Origin: Corynebacterium aurimucosum ATCC 700975
GTDB taxonomy: Bacteria > Actinomycetota > Actinomycetes > Mycobacteriales > Mycobacteriaceae
NCBI RefSeq assembly: GCF_007672725.1
Contig: NZ_VDTC01000001.1
Location: 248,001 to 312,000, forward strand
Length of the DNA stretch: 64,000 nt
Direction: 5' to 3'
Part shown: positions 9,102-18,229 of the stretch, piece by piece
Position numbering within the stretch: position 1 is the stretch's first letter
Layout of the letters: each line of letters begins with the position of its first letter
Notes under the pieces: model-generated
Told to the model about the DNA's origin: nothing
Databases searched by the model: none
The model's input: only the letters and a program-made list of their open reading frames with translations
Program-made: the position numbers and the translations under genes

Positions 9102-10246
9102 ATCTGCTTCGGCGGAACGGAGCGCTGCTCCTTGCCGTTGTAGGCAGACAGCGGGCGGATCAGGGAGTTGTTCTCGTTCTGCTCCACGATGTGTGCGGTC
9201 CAGCCGGTGATGCGGGCCATCACGAAGATCGGGGTGAAGAACTCAATGTCGAAACCAAGGATGTGGTACGCAGGGCCAGCCGGGAAGTCCAGGTTCGGCT
9301 GGATCTTGATGGAGGTGTTCTCGTACATGGTCTTGGCCATCTTCTCGTACATCTCCACCCACTGCTCCTGGCCGTGGTCCTTGGCCAGCTCGCGGAAGGC
9401 AGCCTCCATGGTCGGAACACGGGAGTCACCGTTCTTGTACACGCGGTGACCGAAGCCCATGACGAGCTCCTTGTTCTTGAGCTTGTTGAGCGTCCACTCC
9501 TCTGCCTTGGCCGGGTCACCGACCTCCAGGAAGTTCTTCATCACGGCCTCGTTAGCACCACCGTGCAGCGGGCCCTTGAGGGCGCCGATGGCGGCGGTAA
9601 CGGCGGAGTAGGTATCCGACATCGTGGAGGTCACCACGCGGGCAGCGAAGGTGGAAGCGTTGAAGGAGTGCTCAGCATAGAGGATGAGGGACTTATCAAA
9701 GGCCTCAATATCGGAGCGCGACAGGGCCGGCGAGCCTTCCTCCTCACCGAAGACCATCCACAGGAAGTTCTCCGCAAAGCCCTTCTTGCGGGAAGGCTCG
9801 ATGTAGCCCTCACCGCGGCGACGGCGGATATCGAGGGCGACGATGGTCGGCAGCTTCGCCATGAGCTCCAGCGCGGTGCGGCGGATGTGCTCGGAATCCT
9901 TGGTGTACTCCTCCGGGTCCTGGGAACCGATGAAGGAGACTGCGGTGCGCAGAACGTCCATCGGGTGGCAGGACTTCGGCATGGAGGTGATCAGGTCAAT
10001 GAGGTGGCGGTCCAGGTGGCGTAGCGCCTTCTCACGAGCGGAGAAACGGACCAGTTCATCCTGGGACGGCAGCTCGCCGTTCCACAGCAGGTAAGCAACC
10101 TCCTCGAAGGAGCAGTAGCGTGCCAGCTCCTGGACCGGGTAGCCGCGGTAGGTCAGGGAGTTGGTCTCCGGGACAACCTTGGACACGGCGGTCTCATCGA
10201 CGACGACGCCGTACAGGCCCTTGCGGATTTCTGGGGTTTCAGACAT
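9098..10246 (-). CDS. prpC: 2-methylcitrate synthase
   Basis: Condenses propionyl-CoA with oxaloacetate to 2-methylcitrate, the first step of the methylcitrate cycle. The 382-residue length is normal for the short bacterial citrate-synthase family. Visible family motifs include PLHGGANEAV, MGFGHRVYK and DFPAGPAYHI, which carry the active-site histidines and aspartate. Start ATG 10246 is preceded by AAGGAG. It is the last gene of prpD-prpB-prpC, 51 bp after prpB. Its position directly after prpB separates it from the TCA-cycle citrate synthase, which usually lies elsewhere. Confidence 0.95.
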   Translation of the reverse strand: MSETPEIRKGLYGVVVDETAVSKVVPETNSLTYRGYPVQELARYCSFEEVAYLLWNGELPSQDELVRFSAREKALRHLDRHLIDLITSMPKSCHPMDVLRTAVSFIGSQDPEEYTKDSEHIRRTALELMAKLPTIVALDIRRRRGEGYIEPSRKKGFAENFLWMVFGEEEGSPALSRSDIEAFDKSLILYAEHSFNASTFAARVVTSTMSDTYSAVTAAIGALKGPLHGGANEAVMKNFLEVGDPAKAEEWTLNKLKNKELVMGFGHRVYKNGDSRVPTMEAAFRELAKDHGQEQWVEMYEKMAKTMYENTSIKIQPNLDFPAGPAYHILGFDIEFFTPIFVMARITGWTAHIVEQNENNSLIRPLSAYNGKEQRSVPPKQI

Positions 10247-10297
10247 GGTGTTTTCTCCTTTTTATTGGGTTCTAGTGTGAGTTTCAGGCCGTGTGCC

Positions 10298-11230
10298 CTA
10301 GTCGAAGGTGGGCTTGTAGCTGTCCTTGGAGTAGGTGAACACGCTCTGGTCGAAGGCGTTGTACTCGTCGTAGCGCACCAGCTCATACAGGCGGGAGCGG
10401 TGCTGCATGCGGTCGAGCCATTCCTCGGATTGCAGGCCGGTTTCCTGCATGTCGCGGAGGAATTCTTCGGTAGCGCCCATGGCCACGCGCAGGGTGGACA
10501 CCGGCCAGATGACGGCGTTATAGCCCAGCTCCTCAATGCGCTTGGCGGACAGCAGCTCGGTCTTGCCGAACTCGGTCATGTTGGCCAGCAGAGGGGTATC
10601 CACGGCGGCGCGGAACTTTTCGAAGTCCTCCGGCGAGTACAAGGCCTCGGTGAAGATGAGGTCCGCACCGGCGTCGGCGTAGGCCTTGGCGCGCTCGATG
10701 GCCTCATCGATGCCGTGGATGCCTGCGGCATCGGTGCGGGCACAGATGATGAAGTTCTCATCGCGGCGCTCGTTGACGGCGGCGGTAATGCGGCGAACCA
10801 TAAGATCCGTCGGCACCACTTCCTTGCCATCGAGGTGGCCGCAGCGCTTCGGGTTAACCTGGTCCTCCAGGTGGCAGCCGGCCAGGCCGGCGTCCTCCAG
10901 CGCGGCGACGGTGCGGGCGGCGGACATGGGTTCGCCGAAGCCCGTGTCGGCGTCGACAAGCACAGGCAGGTCCGTGGCGCGGGCGATATGCCCGGCGCGC
11001 TGCGCCACCTCAGTGAGGGTGGTGAGACCAATGTCCGGCAGACCCAGATCATTAGCCAGCACCGCGCCGGAGACGTAGACGCCGCCGAAGCCGCCGATGT
11101 CCTGGATGAGCCGCGCGGTCAACGGGTTGAAGGCGCCCGGCAGCGTGGTAATTCCCGGTGCGTTCAGCGCCTCGCGGAAGCTCTTGCGCTTGTCTGCATT
11201 GCTGATAGTGGAGCCAAACAGGCCAGCCAT
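10298..11230 (-). CDS. prpB: methylisocitrate lyase
   Basis: Cleaves 2-methylisocitrate to pyruvate and succinate, the last step of the methylcitrate cycle. The protein has 310 residues and belongs to the isocitrate-lyase/PEP-mutase barrel family. The catalytic loop PKRCGHLDGKEVV contains the conserved KRCGH. GAFNPLTARLIQDIGG near the N-terminus and VDADTGFGEP are also typical. The ATG follows the prpD stop codon directly, without any spacer, so expression is coupled. Confidence 0.95.
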   Translation of the reverse strand: MAGLFGSTISNADKRKSFREALNAPGITTLPGAFNPLTARLIQDIGGFGGVYVSGAVLANDLGLPDIGLTTLTEVAQRAGHIARATDLPVLVDADTGFGEPMSAARTVAALEDAGLAGCHLEDQVNPKRCGHLDGKEVVPTDLMVRRITAAVNERRDENFIICARTDAAGIHGIDEAIERAKAYADAGADLIFTEALYSPEDFEKFRAAVDTPLLANMTEFGKTELLSAKRIEELGYNAVIWPVSTLRVAMGATEEFLRDMQETGLQSEEWLDRMQHRSRLYELVRYDEYNAFDQSVFTYSKDSYKPTFD

Positions 11231-12742
11231 TTAGAACAGTCCCTTCGGGGTCTCGGGTGCGGTGGCGATAGCCTCGTCGGTGAGGCGAACGTTGAGCTCG
11301 CTCAGGTCGGTGAGGTTTTCCAGGTTCTGGGCGGCAGCGAGGAAGCGCTCCTGCTCCTCCTCCGAAACCTTGCCGGCGGCGAGCTTCTTAAACTTGTTGA
11401 TGTACTCCTCGCGGCCGAAGGGGCGGGCGCCGAGCGGGTGGGCGTCGGCCACCGCGCGCTCATCCTCGATCACGGTGCCATCCTTGAAGGTGATGACGGC
11501 CTTGCCGCCGAAGGCCTTCTCGCTGAGGTCGTTGGAGTGGTAGCGGCGAGTCCACTCCGGGTCCTCAACGGTGGAAATCTTGTGCCACAGGTCGATGGTG
11601 TCCTGGCGGTGCTTGCGCTCGTCAGAGTAGGAGGTCTCGTAGTCCCACTCGCCGTCCTGCAGGGCCACGGCGAAGATGTACATGATGGAGTGATCCAGAG
11701 TCTCGCGGGAGGCGTTCGGGTCCATCTTCTGCGGGTCGTTGGCGCCGGTGCCGATGACGTAGTGAGTGTGGTGCGAGGTGTGCAGGACAATGGACTCGAT
11801 GTCCTCCACCTTCAGGCCCTTCTCAGCCAAGGTCTTCTTGAGGGCAAAGGCCATATCAATCGGGGCCTGTGCCTGGTACTCCGCGGAGTGCTCTTTGGTG
11901 TAGGTGTCCAGGATGGCGCGCTTTTCCTCGCCCTCAGCCGGGAGGGGGACGGTGTAGGTTCGCTCCGGGGAGTGGAGCATCCAGGCAATGAAGCCGTCCT
12001 CGCCTTCCCAAATCGGGGCCGGGGCACCCTCGCCGCGCATGGAGCGGTCTACTGCTTCGATGCCCATCTTGCCGGCAAACGCCGGTGCATAGGCCTTCCA
12101 GGAGGAGATGAGGCCCTTGCGGGACTGGCGGGTGGCGGTGGTGGTGTGTAGCGCCTGGCCGATGGCCTGGTAGATGGTGTCGACGTCGAGGCCGAGCATG
12201 GTGCCGATACCCGCGGCGACGGAGGGGCCGAGGTGCGCCACGTGGTCGATCTTCCACTCGTGAAGGCAGATGCCCTTGACCAGGTTGACCTGGACTTCGT
12301 AGCCGGTGGCGATACCGCGGATGAGCTCCTTGCCGGTCAGCCCCTTGTGCTGTGCCACGGCCAGGATTGGCGGGATGTTATCGCCCGGGTGGGAGTATTC
12401 GGCGGCGAGGAAGGTGTCGTGGTAGTCCAGCTCGCGCACGGCAGTGCCGTTGGCCAGGGCTGCCCACTCGGCGGAGTAGGTGCCGTCAACGCCGAAGATG
12501 GTGGCGCCGCCTTCTTGAGCCGGGTGGGCCTGCGCGATGACGCGGGCGGAGGTCACCGGGCGGCGGGTGGCTGAGGCCACGGCCACGGAGGCGTTATCGA
12601 TGATGCGGTTGATGATCATCTCGGTGGTCTCGGCCGGAACCTCAACGGGATCTGCTGCGACCTTGGCAATCTTGTACGCCAGGTGCTCTTCGATGGGGAA
12701 GTTCTCGGCGGACTTGTGGGTACGTACTTCGTGGTTAATCAA
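11231..12742 (-). CDS. prpD: 2-methylcitrate dehydratase (MmgE/PrpD family)
   Basis: Dehydrates 2-methylcitrate to 2-methyl-cis-aconitate in propionate degradation. The 503-residue protein belongs to the cofactor-independent PrpD family; SATRRP and [10 protein letters not shown] fall in conserved regions. I chose TTG at 12742 as start: AGGAGG lies at 12752-12757, nine nt upstream, and the protein then begins [16 protein letters not shown] as in related corynebacteria. A longer frame from 12766 would place this ribosome-binding site inside the gene. It is the first gene of prpDBC and is divergent from prpR. Confidence 0.93.
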   Translation of the reverse strand: MINHEVRTHKSAENFPIEEHLAYKIAKVAADPVEVPAETTEMIINRIIDNASVAVASATRRPVTSARVIAQAHPAQEGGATIFGVDGTYSAEWAALANGTAVRELDYHDTFLAAEYSHPGDNIPPILAVAQHKGLTGKELIRGIATGYEVQVNLVKGICLHEWKIDHVAHLGPSVAAGIGTMLGLDVDTIYQAIGQALHTTTATRQSRKGLISSWKAYAPAFAGKMGIEAVDRSMRGEGAPAPIWEGEDGFIAWMLHSPERTYTVPLPAEGEEKRAILDTYTKEHSAEYQAQAPIDMAFALKKTLAEKGLKVEDIESIVLHTSHHTHYVIGTGANDPQKMDPNASRETLDHSIMYIFAVALQDGEWDYETSYSDERKHRQDTIDLWHKISTVEDPEWTRRYHSNDLSEKAFGGKAVITFKDGTVIEDERAVADAHPLGARPFGREEYINKFKKLAAGKVSEEEQERFLAAAQNLENLTDLSELNVRLTDEAIATAPETPKGLF

Positions 12743-12908
12743 CGGGGTTTTCCTCCTAGACAACAACGGCTGCGATAGCCATCACACTATCCCCCGCCCG
12801 TGTGGCCTGCCACATGTGTAAACTGTGTTTATCTGTTGCAGGGTTTTGCGTTGTTTGCAAACCTTGTGTAATTACCAGTTGGGGCGGCTTTTTGGGAGGA
12901 CGTACACA
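12743..12908. promoter_or_regulatory. prpD/prpR divergent control region
   Basis: This 166-bp spacer should hold both promoters. It contains the perfect palindrome GTTTGCAAAC at 12853-12862. That resembles the TTTGCAAA core of sites bound by RamB, a close relative of PrpR in corynebacteria. A second AT-rich segment, TGTAAACTGTGTTTA at about 12817-12831, could be a promoter or half-site. Binding by the adjacent regulator is inferred. Confidence 0.55.
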
Positions 12909-14216
12909 ATGAGCAAGCACTACGCGGGGGCAAGAATCCACGCACTACGCAAAGAACGCAAACTCACCCAAGCGGCCATGGCACAACAACTGGGGATGTC
13001 CACCAGCTATCTCAACCAGCTGGAAAATGACCAGCGCCCCCTCACCGTCACCGTCCTCATGCAGCTGACGCAACGCTTTGGCGTTGACGCCACCTACTTC
13101 GCGGGGGATCGCGACCTGCGCGCGCTCGCCGAGCTGCGTCAGCTCTTCCCCGAGGCCTCCGACACCACACTCACCGACTTAAGCGGGCGCTTCCCCGAGC
13201 TACTCCCCCGGCTTGTCGCCGCCGCCGCGCACACCCCCGCGGAAACCGGCCCTTTCGAAGCGGTCCGCGACTTCTTCTACGACGCCCACAACTACATTCA
13301 CAGCCTGGACGTAGCTGCCGAGGAGCTGTCCGATTCCCTCGGTGACCGCGTCCTGCGCCGTGGGCGCTTGGCCTCAGTCCTCCAGGACGAGTTCGGTGTT
13401 ACGACACGTTTCTCCTCGGCCTCCCCGCGCCGACGGACCTTCCACGACCGCGAGCTGCACCTGCGCGCAGGACTCACGGAAGCCCAGCTCGTCTTCGAGA
13501 TGGCGCTCCAGTACTGTCTTCTGGCCTATCCAGAGCACTGCGCGGAACTCGTGGCTGAACTCCCCAGCGCCGAAGCCCGCTCCATCGGCACCTACGGACT
13601 GGCCCAATACTTCGCGGCGGCCGTCACCATGCCCTATACGCAGCTCCTCACCACCGCGGAGGAGACGCGCTACGACATTGATGTGATCGCGGCATCCTTT
13701 GGCACTGGTTTCGAGACCACCGCGCAGCGCTTGTCGACGCTTCAGCGGCCCCACCACCAAGGTGTCCCTTTCTCCTTCATCCGAACCGACCGCGCGGGCA
13801 ATATTTCCAAGCGCCAGTCCTCCACCGCTTTCCACTTTGCACGCAGCGGCGGCTCGTGCCCGTTGTGGGTGGTCCACCGTGCATTTGAAACACCAAACCG
13901 CATCACGCGCCAGGTGGCCTCGATGCCCGATGACCACACCTACCTGTGGATCGCGCGCTTCGTCCAAGGCCAAGCTCAGGCCTGGGGTACACCGCGCAAG
14001 GAATTCGTCGTGGGGCTGGGCTGCGATATCGCGCAGGCGGATCGCGTGGTTTACGCCGATGCGCTCAACCTCTCCCCTTCCGAGGCAACCCCCATCGGCC
14101 CCGGTTGCGCCGCCTGCCCACGCCCGGCCTGTCCGCAGCGCGCCTTCCCACAGGCGGGGCGCTCCGTCAGCCTCGACCTCAATGCCACTCCGGTTTCGGC
14201 CTACGCGACCTCGTAG
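12909..14216 (+). CDS. prpR: PrpR/RamB-family transcriptional regulator of propionate metabolism
   Basis: A 435-residue regulator. Residues 5-65 form an XRE-type helix-turn-helix (RKERKLTQAAMAQQLGMSTS, then YLNQLENDQR). The rest is the long short-chain-acyl-CoA regulator region shared with RamB. The C-terminus carries GCAACPRPACPQ, a cysteine cluster present in mycobacterial PrpR, where an iron-sulfur cluster has been described. Start ATG 12909 follows GGGAGG. It is divergent from prpDBC and probably senses a propionyl-CoA-pathway metabolite to switch that operon. Distinguishing it from RamB rests on its location. Confidence 0.88.
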   Translation: MSKHYAGARIHALRKERKLTQAAMAQQLGMSTSYLNQLENDQRPLTVTVLMQLTQRFGVDATYFAGDRDLRALAELRQLFPEASDTTLTDLSGRFPELLPRLVAAAAHTPAETGPFEAVRDFFYDAHNYIHSLDVAAEELSDSLGDRVLRRGRLASVLQDEFGVTTRFSSASPRRRTFHDRELHLRAGLTEAQLVFEMALQYCLLAYPEHCAELVAELPSAEARSIGTYGLAQYFAAAVTMPYTQLLTTAEETRYDIDVIAASFGTGFETTAQRLSTLQRPHHQGVPFSFIRTDRAGNISKRQSSTAFHFARSGGSCPLWVVHRAFETPNRITRQVASMPDDHTYLWIARFVQGQAQAWGTPRKEFVVGLGCDIAQADRVVYADALNLSPSEATPIGPGCAACPRPACPQRAFPQAGRSVSLDLNATPVSAYATS

Positions 14217-14336
14217 TTTCCACAGTCCGCCCAAGCTTTCGAACTTCCTGCGGCAATGTCCAGGCCGCTTGCCAAGATAAGACTCGTTCGGCACCACGCC
14301 GGGCTCTCGTCTCTCACCTACGCAGGAGGTTCTCTC

Positions 14337-14444
14337 ATGTCCAACCCCTATGCAGCTCCCCAGCGACTACGGCGAGCGGTTCACCATGGAAGAAGCCCAG
14401 CATGCGGTGAGCACACTGGGCTTATAAAAGCGAGCCGAAGCTAA
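14337..14444 (+). CDS. possible small or decayed gene
   Basis: A strong ribosome-binding site (AGGAGG, 6 nt before ATG 14337) opens a frame of 35 codons (MSNPYAAPQ...). In the next frame the same DNA reads LPSDYGERFTMEEAQHAVST, which looks like ordinary protein and ends at TAA. A one- or two-base slip would join MSNPYAAP to that segment. It may be the remains of a small gene after prpR. Coding is uncertain. Confidence 0.3.
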   Translation: MSNPYAAPQRLRRAVHHGRSPACGEHTGLIKASRS

Positions 14445-14462
14445 AGCGGAGCTGGAGCCTGC

Positions 14463-15887
14463 CTACTCGAGGTCGTCGTGGGCAACGAGGCGGCGGGCTG
14501 CCTCGGTGATGGTGCCGGACAGCGACGGGTAGACCGCGAAGGAATCCGCCAGCTGGTTCACGGTGAGCTGGTTGGTTACCGCCACGGCGATGGGCAGGAT
14601 GAGCTCGGAAGCGGTCGGGGCGACGATGACGCCGCCGATAACGCGGCCGGAGGTGGCGCGGCAGAAGAGCTTGACAAAACCGTGCTGCAGAGAGCGCATC
14701 TTGGCGCGCGGGTTGGTGTTCAGCGGCATCGTGATGGTGCGCGCGGCAACCTCGCCCGCCTCAATCTCTGCCTGGGTAAAGCCCACGGCAGCGATCTCTG
14801 GGCGGGTAAACACGGCCGTGGCAACCGTCTTCAAGCGCAGCGGGGACACGCCCTCACCCAGGGAGTGATACATGGCGATGCGGCCCTGCATCGCGGCAAC
14901 GGAGGCCAGCGGGAAGAGGTCGGAGCAGTCACCCGCGGCGTAGATGCCGGCAACGTTGGTGCGGGAAACGCGGTCAACCTCGATGTGACCGGACTTCGTG
15001 GTAGCCACGCCAACGTGCTCGAGGCCCAGGTTCTTCGTATTCGGGATGGAACCGATGGACATGATGACGTGGGAGCCGTGGATCTCGCGACCATCCTGGG
15101 TCTTGACCACGACGTTTCCGTCCTCGGTGCGGGAGACCGTTTCGACGCGGCAGTTCTTCTCCAGCTCCACGCCGCGCTCAGCCAGGACGGTCTCGAGGAC
15201 GTCGGCAGCATCGGCGTCATCATGCGGCAGAATGCGGTCGCGAGAAGCCACCATGGTCACGCGCACACCCATCTCCGCGAAGGCGGAAACGAACTCGGCA
15301 CCGGTCACGCCGGAGCCGACGACGATGAGGTGCTCCGGCTCCTCCTTGAGGTCATAAACCTGCTGCCAGGTCAGGATGCGCTCGCCGTCCGGCTGCGCGC
15401 CCGGCAAGATGCGCGGGGTGGCACCGGTGGCAACGAGGACCAGGTCCGCGTCGAGGGTCTCGGTGGTGCCATCAGTGTGGGTGACATCAACCTTGTGCGC
15501 GGCACCCTTCACGCCGTGTTGGTCCTCGGAGAATGCGGCGCGGCCATCGATGACCTTGACGCCGATCTTCTCCAGGCCCGCGCGCACGTCGCGGGACTGG
15601 TTGCCGGCCAGCGCCTGCACGCGGCCGTTAAGCGCCTCCAGGCTCAGCTTCAGCGAGCCGAGCTGGTGGTTCAGGCCCATATCATCCGCGCGGCGGAAAT
15701 CGGTGCGGATGTTGGCGCCGGCAATAAAGGACTTCGACGGGACGCAGTCCAAGAGAACGGAGGAGCCACCGGGGCCCTGTTCCTCAACCAACGTAATGTG
15801 CGCGCCGTACTTGGCGCCGGCAGTCGCAGCCTCATAGCCTGCGGGGCCGCCGCCGATAATTACGATGCGGGGGGCTTCCTGTGACAC
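14463..15887 (-). CDS. lpdA: NAD(P)H-quinone reductase / flavoprotein disulfide reductase family
   Basis: A 474-residue FAD enzyme of the dihydrolipoamide-dehydrogenase superfamily. Motifs are the FAD site IIGGGPAGYEAA, the NAD(P) site VVGSGVTGAEF and AAGDCSDLFPLA. The region that carries the CXXXXC redox pair in true disulfide reductases reads SSVLLDCVPSKS, so the first cysteine is missing. This matches LpdA (Rv3303c) of Mycobacterium tuberculosis, which reduces quinones, rather than a real lipoamide dehydrogenase. GTG 15887 is preceded by AAGGAG. A longer frame to 15941 lacks a ribosome-binding site. Confidence 0.85.
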   Translation of the reverse strand: MSQEAPRIVIIGGGPAGYEAATAGAKYGAHITLVEEQGPGGSSVLLDCVPSKSFIAGANIRTDFRRADDMGLNHQLGSLKLSLEALNGRVQALAGNQSRDVRAGLEKIGVKVIDGRAAFSEDQHGVKGAAHKVDVTHTDGTTETLDADLVLVATGATPRILPGAQPDGERILTWQQVYDLKEEPEHLIVVGSGVTGAEFVSAFAEMGVRVTMVASRDRILPHDDADAADVLETVLAERGVELEKNCRVETVSRTEDGNVVVKTQDGREIHGSHVIMSIGSIPNTKNLGLEHVGVATTKSGHIEVDRVSRTNVAGIYAAGDCSDLFPLASVAAMQGRIAMYHSLGEGVSPLRLKTVATAVFTRPEIAAVGFTQAEIEAGEVAARTITMPLNTNPRAKMRSLQHGFVKLFCRATSGRVIGGVIVAPTASELILPIAVAVTNQLTVNQLADSFAVYPSLSGTITEAARRLVAHDDLE

Positions 15888-15959
15888 TGTCGCTCCTTTT
15901 TGAAAAATCTGCCTATAAGAACTCTGGGAAATCCTTGTCACAGTGTAGTAGTTAGGAAA

Positions 15960-17141
15960 CTAATCCTCCACGTTGGCAAACTGTTCCGCCACGGAGCCGA
16001 AGAGTTTGACGCCCACGCCGATAGCCCTCTCATCGGGGGCCAAATCACCCATATGCAGATCGTGCTGCTCGCCTTCGCCGGACCAACAACCCAGGCGGGC
16101 CATGGAACCGGGGACCTTCTCCAAGTACCAGGAGAAGTCCTCGCCGCCCGAGGACTGCGGCGCTTGGACCACGGCTTGCGGGTCGATGGCCTGGGCAGCG
16201 CTGGCGAGGAGAGCGGTGGAGACGTCGTCGTTAAGCACCGGCGGAACCCCACGGTGATAGACCAGCTCATGCTCCACGCCCAAGGGTGCTAGGACCTGCT
16301 CCACCAGCTCAGAGAACAGCGATTGCATCTCACGCCAAATCCCGATATCCGCCGTGCGCATGGTGCCAGACACCGAGCCGGTCTCGGGAATCGCGTTCGG
16401 TGCATAGCCGGAATTCACCTGACCAAAGACCAAGACGGTGCCAGTGCGTGGATCGACGCGGCGCGAAAGCAAACCCGGCAGGTCCGTCAGCAGCTTGCCC
16501 AGCGCATAGACGACGTCCGCAGACAAGTGCGGGCGCGACGTGTGCCCGCCCGGACCGGAGACGTTGATTTCCACGACGTCAGTCGCGGAGGTGATCGCCC
16601 CGGCGCGGACGCCGATGCGCCCGACGCGCAGCTTCGGCTCGACGTGGACCGCAAAGATGGAATTCACGCCCTCGAGCGCACCCCACTCGATGACATCGGT
16701 GGCGCCGCCTACCCAGACCTCTTCGGCGGGTTGGAAGATGACGCGGACACCGAAGTCCAGCGGGTGCTCGTGGTTGAGATCCGCCAAGGCACAGGCCGTG
16801 GCCAGCGCAATGGTGGTGTGCATGTCATGCCCGCAGGCATGCATGACGCCGGGGACCTCGGAGGTGTACTCGAGGCCGGTAACCTCCGTGACTGGGAGCG
16901 CGTCGATGTCGGCGCGGAAGGCCAGGCGCCCGAGTTCCGTGTCGGGCCCGATGTCCACCATGAGGCCGGTTTCGGGGAAAAGCTGCGGCTCCAGACCGTA
17001 CTCACGCAGGGTGCGAGACAGGAAGCGAGTGGTTTCTACTTCCTTATTGGAGGTCTCCGGGTGGCGGTGAATATGGCGGCGCCACGCGATGACCTCCGCG
17101 CGGTGGTTGCTGAACCACTCACTGACGTAGTCCGAGATCAC
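15960..17141 (-). CDS. M20-family amidohydrolase / aminoacylase
   Basis: A 393-residue zinc amidohydrolase of the M20D group (hippurate hydrolase, N-acyl-amino-acid amidohydrolase, AmiA). The metal-binding motif VMHACGHDMH, the acid pair QPAEE and the later SSGGEDFSWY are all visible, so the enzyme should be active. There is no signal peptide, so it is cytoplasmic. It starts with GTG 17141 behind AGGAGGAAG. Upstream is a 16-bp sequence nearly identical to ones before metY and metQ. This suggests that the substrate is linked to sulfur amino acids, for example an N-acyl-cysteine or N-acyl-methionine compound. That link is inference. Confidence 0.88.
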   Translation of the reverse strand: MISDYVSEWFSNHRAEVIAWRRHIHRHPETSNKEVETTRFLSRTLREYGLEPQLFPETGLMVDIGPDTELGRLAFRADIDALPVTEVTGLEYTSEVPGVMHACGHDMHTTIALATACALADLNHEHPLDFGVRVIFQPAEEVWVGGATDVIEWGALEGVNSIFAVHVEPKLRVGRIGVRAGAITSATDVVEINVSGPGGHTSRPHLSADVVYALGKLLTDLPGLLSRRVDPRTGTVLVFGQVNSGYAPNAIPETGSVSGTMRTADIGIWREMQSLFSELVEQVLAPLGVEHELVYHRGVPPVLNDDVSTALLASAAQAIDPQAVVQAPQSSGGEDFSWYLEKVPGSMARLGCWSGEGEQHDLHMGDLAPDERAIGVGVKLFGSVAEQFANVED

Positions 17142-17183
17142 TGCTTCCTCCTCCGTGGTGTCCTATTGGGAAGAGTCTACAAC

Positions 17184-17199
17184 TAGACCATGCGGTTCA
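17184..17199 (-). promoter_or_regulatory. McbR-like operator upstream of the M20 amidohydrolase
   Basis: Read in the direction of the gene the site is TGAACCGCATGGTCTA, 15 of 16 identical to the site overlapping the metY promoter. GTCTA at 17175-17179 and TAGAC at 17184-17188 also form an inverted pair with 4 bp between. The distance to the start codon (about 45 bp) suits a repressor site. Confidence 0.6.
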
Positions 17200-17247
17200 G
17201 TTAGCCGGGCAGGTCACACGCCGGATATACTAAGCGGTCTACCTTAG

Positions 17248-17883
17248 CTACAGGTCGATATTGCGGGGACCGTAGAGGCGGTCGCCGGCGTCGCCAAGCC
17301 CCGGCACGATGTAGGCGTCCTCGTTGAGGGCCGGATCAATCGCCGCGGTAACCAAGCGAACCGGCAGCCCCGAGTTGGCCAGCGCATCGACGCCCGGCTG
17401 CGCGGACACCATGCAGATCGCGGTGATATCGGTGGCGCCGCGATCCGCGAGGAGCTTCAGGGAATGCAGGAGGGAACCGCCCGTGGCGAGCATCGGATCG
17501 ACGACAAAGACGCTACGCCCGCTGAGATCCTCCGGCAGGGCCTCCAGGTAAGGCACCGGCTCATGGGTTTCTTCATCGCGCGCCATGCCGATGAAGCCAA
17601 CTTGGGCATCAGGGATCATCGACAGCGCCGGGTCAATCATGCCCAGTCCAGCACGGATGATGGGCACGATAATTGGCGGGTCCTGCAGGCGGGTGCCCTC
17701 CGCCGTGGCAACGGGAGTAACGCAATCAAAATGCTCGACGGGCAGGTCGCGCGCTGCCTCATAGACAAGCATGGTGCCAAGATCCCGCAGAGCTGCACGG
17801 AAGGCGGCATTATCGCTGCGGGCATCGCGCATGAGTGTGAGCCGGGAGGCGGCGAGGGGGTGGTCTACTACGTGGATATCCAT
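17248..17883 (-). CDS. upp: uracil phosphoribosyltransferase
   Basis: Salvages uracil with PRPP to UMP. The 211-residue length is typical. [12 protein letters not shown] is the PRPP-binding loop, and [11 protein letters not shown] and GDAGDRLYG are further family signatures. The start is ATG 17883 ([15 protein letters not shown]), with GAAGG upstream; a longer frame to 17931 adds an unconserved extension. It is divergent from the gene pair starting at 17945. Confidence 0.96.
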   Translation of the reverse strand: MDIHVVDHPLAASRLTLMRDARSDNAAFRAALRDLGTMLVYEAARDLPVEHFDCVTPVATAEGTRLQDPPIIVPIIRAGLGMIDPALSMIPDAQVGFIGMARDEETHEPVPYLEALPEDLSGRSVFVVDPMLATGGSLLHSLKLLADRGATDITAICMVSAQPGVDALANSGLPVRLVTAAIDPALNEDAYIVPGLGDAGDRLYGPRNIDL

Positions 17884-17944
17884 GCCCTTCACTGTATAAG
17901 AATCGGCCGGGAACCGATCAGCGGGCGGCACAGTCTAATAAGCC

Positions 17945-18229
17945 ATGACTAGCTTCCACACGTTTAATATCGACACCGAACACACCCGCAGGCTGGCGCA
18001 TGAGCTTGCCGCCATCTCCCAGGCCTCCTCCACTCCCCCTCCTGAGCTACCGGTCGATACCGTTCTGGGCGGTTTCACTGGAACCTTTAACACCGCCATG
18101 GAGAACCTTTCCGCCCGCCTTGCCCAGGTCAGGGCGGATGCGGGCGCCGTGGCGGACTCCAGCTTCCGCATGGCCCGCGAAGCGGAAGACGCCGATGGTG
18201 TTCTCGCGAACGCGTGCGGGGGTCTGTGA
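17945..18229 (+). CDS. small helical protein, EspC/DUF2580-like
   Basis: A 94-residue protein with no signal peptide or membrane helix. It reads as two amphipathic helices (TEHTRRLAHELAAIS and TAMENLSARLAQVRADAGAV) joined by a proline-rich turn, like the WXG100-related EspC/DUF2580 helical hairpins of actinobacteria. The stop codon overlaps the next start (TGATG), so it is translationally coupled to the NlpC/P60 gene. The pairing suggests a chaperone, partner or co-secreted protein. The family assignment is by shape and is not certain. Confidence 0.6.
   Translation: MTSFHTFNIDTEHTRRLAHELAAISQASSTPPPELPVDTVLGGFTGTFNTAMENLSARLAQVRADAGAVADSSFRMAREAEDADGVLANACGGL

Noticed and set aside
10265-12151. 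Long plus-strand frame opposite prpB and prpD
   Set aside because: Shadow of two certain genes; no ribosome-binding site and low-complexity translation.
14478-15884. 468-codon frame opposite the flavoprotein gene
   Set aside because: Antisense shadow; the sense product has complete FAD and NAD motifs.
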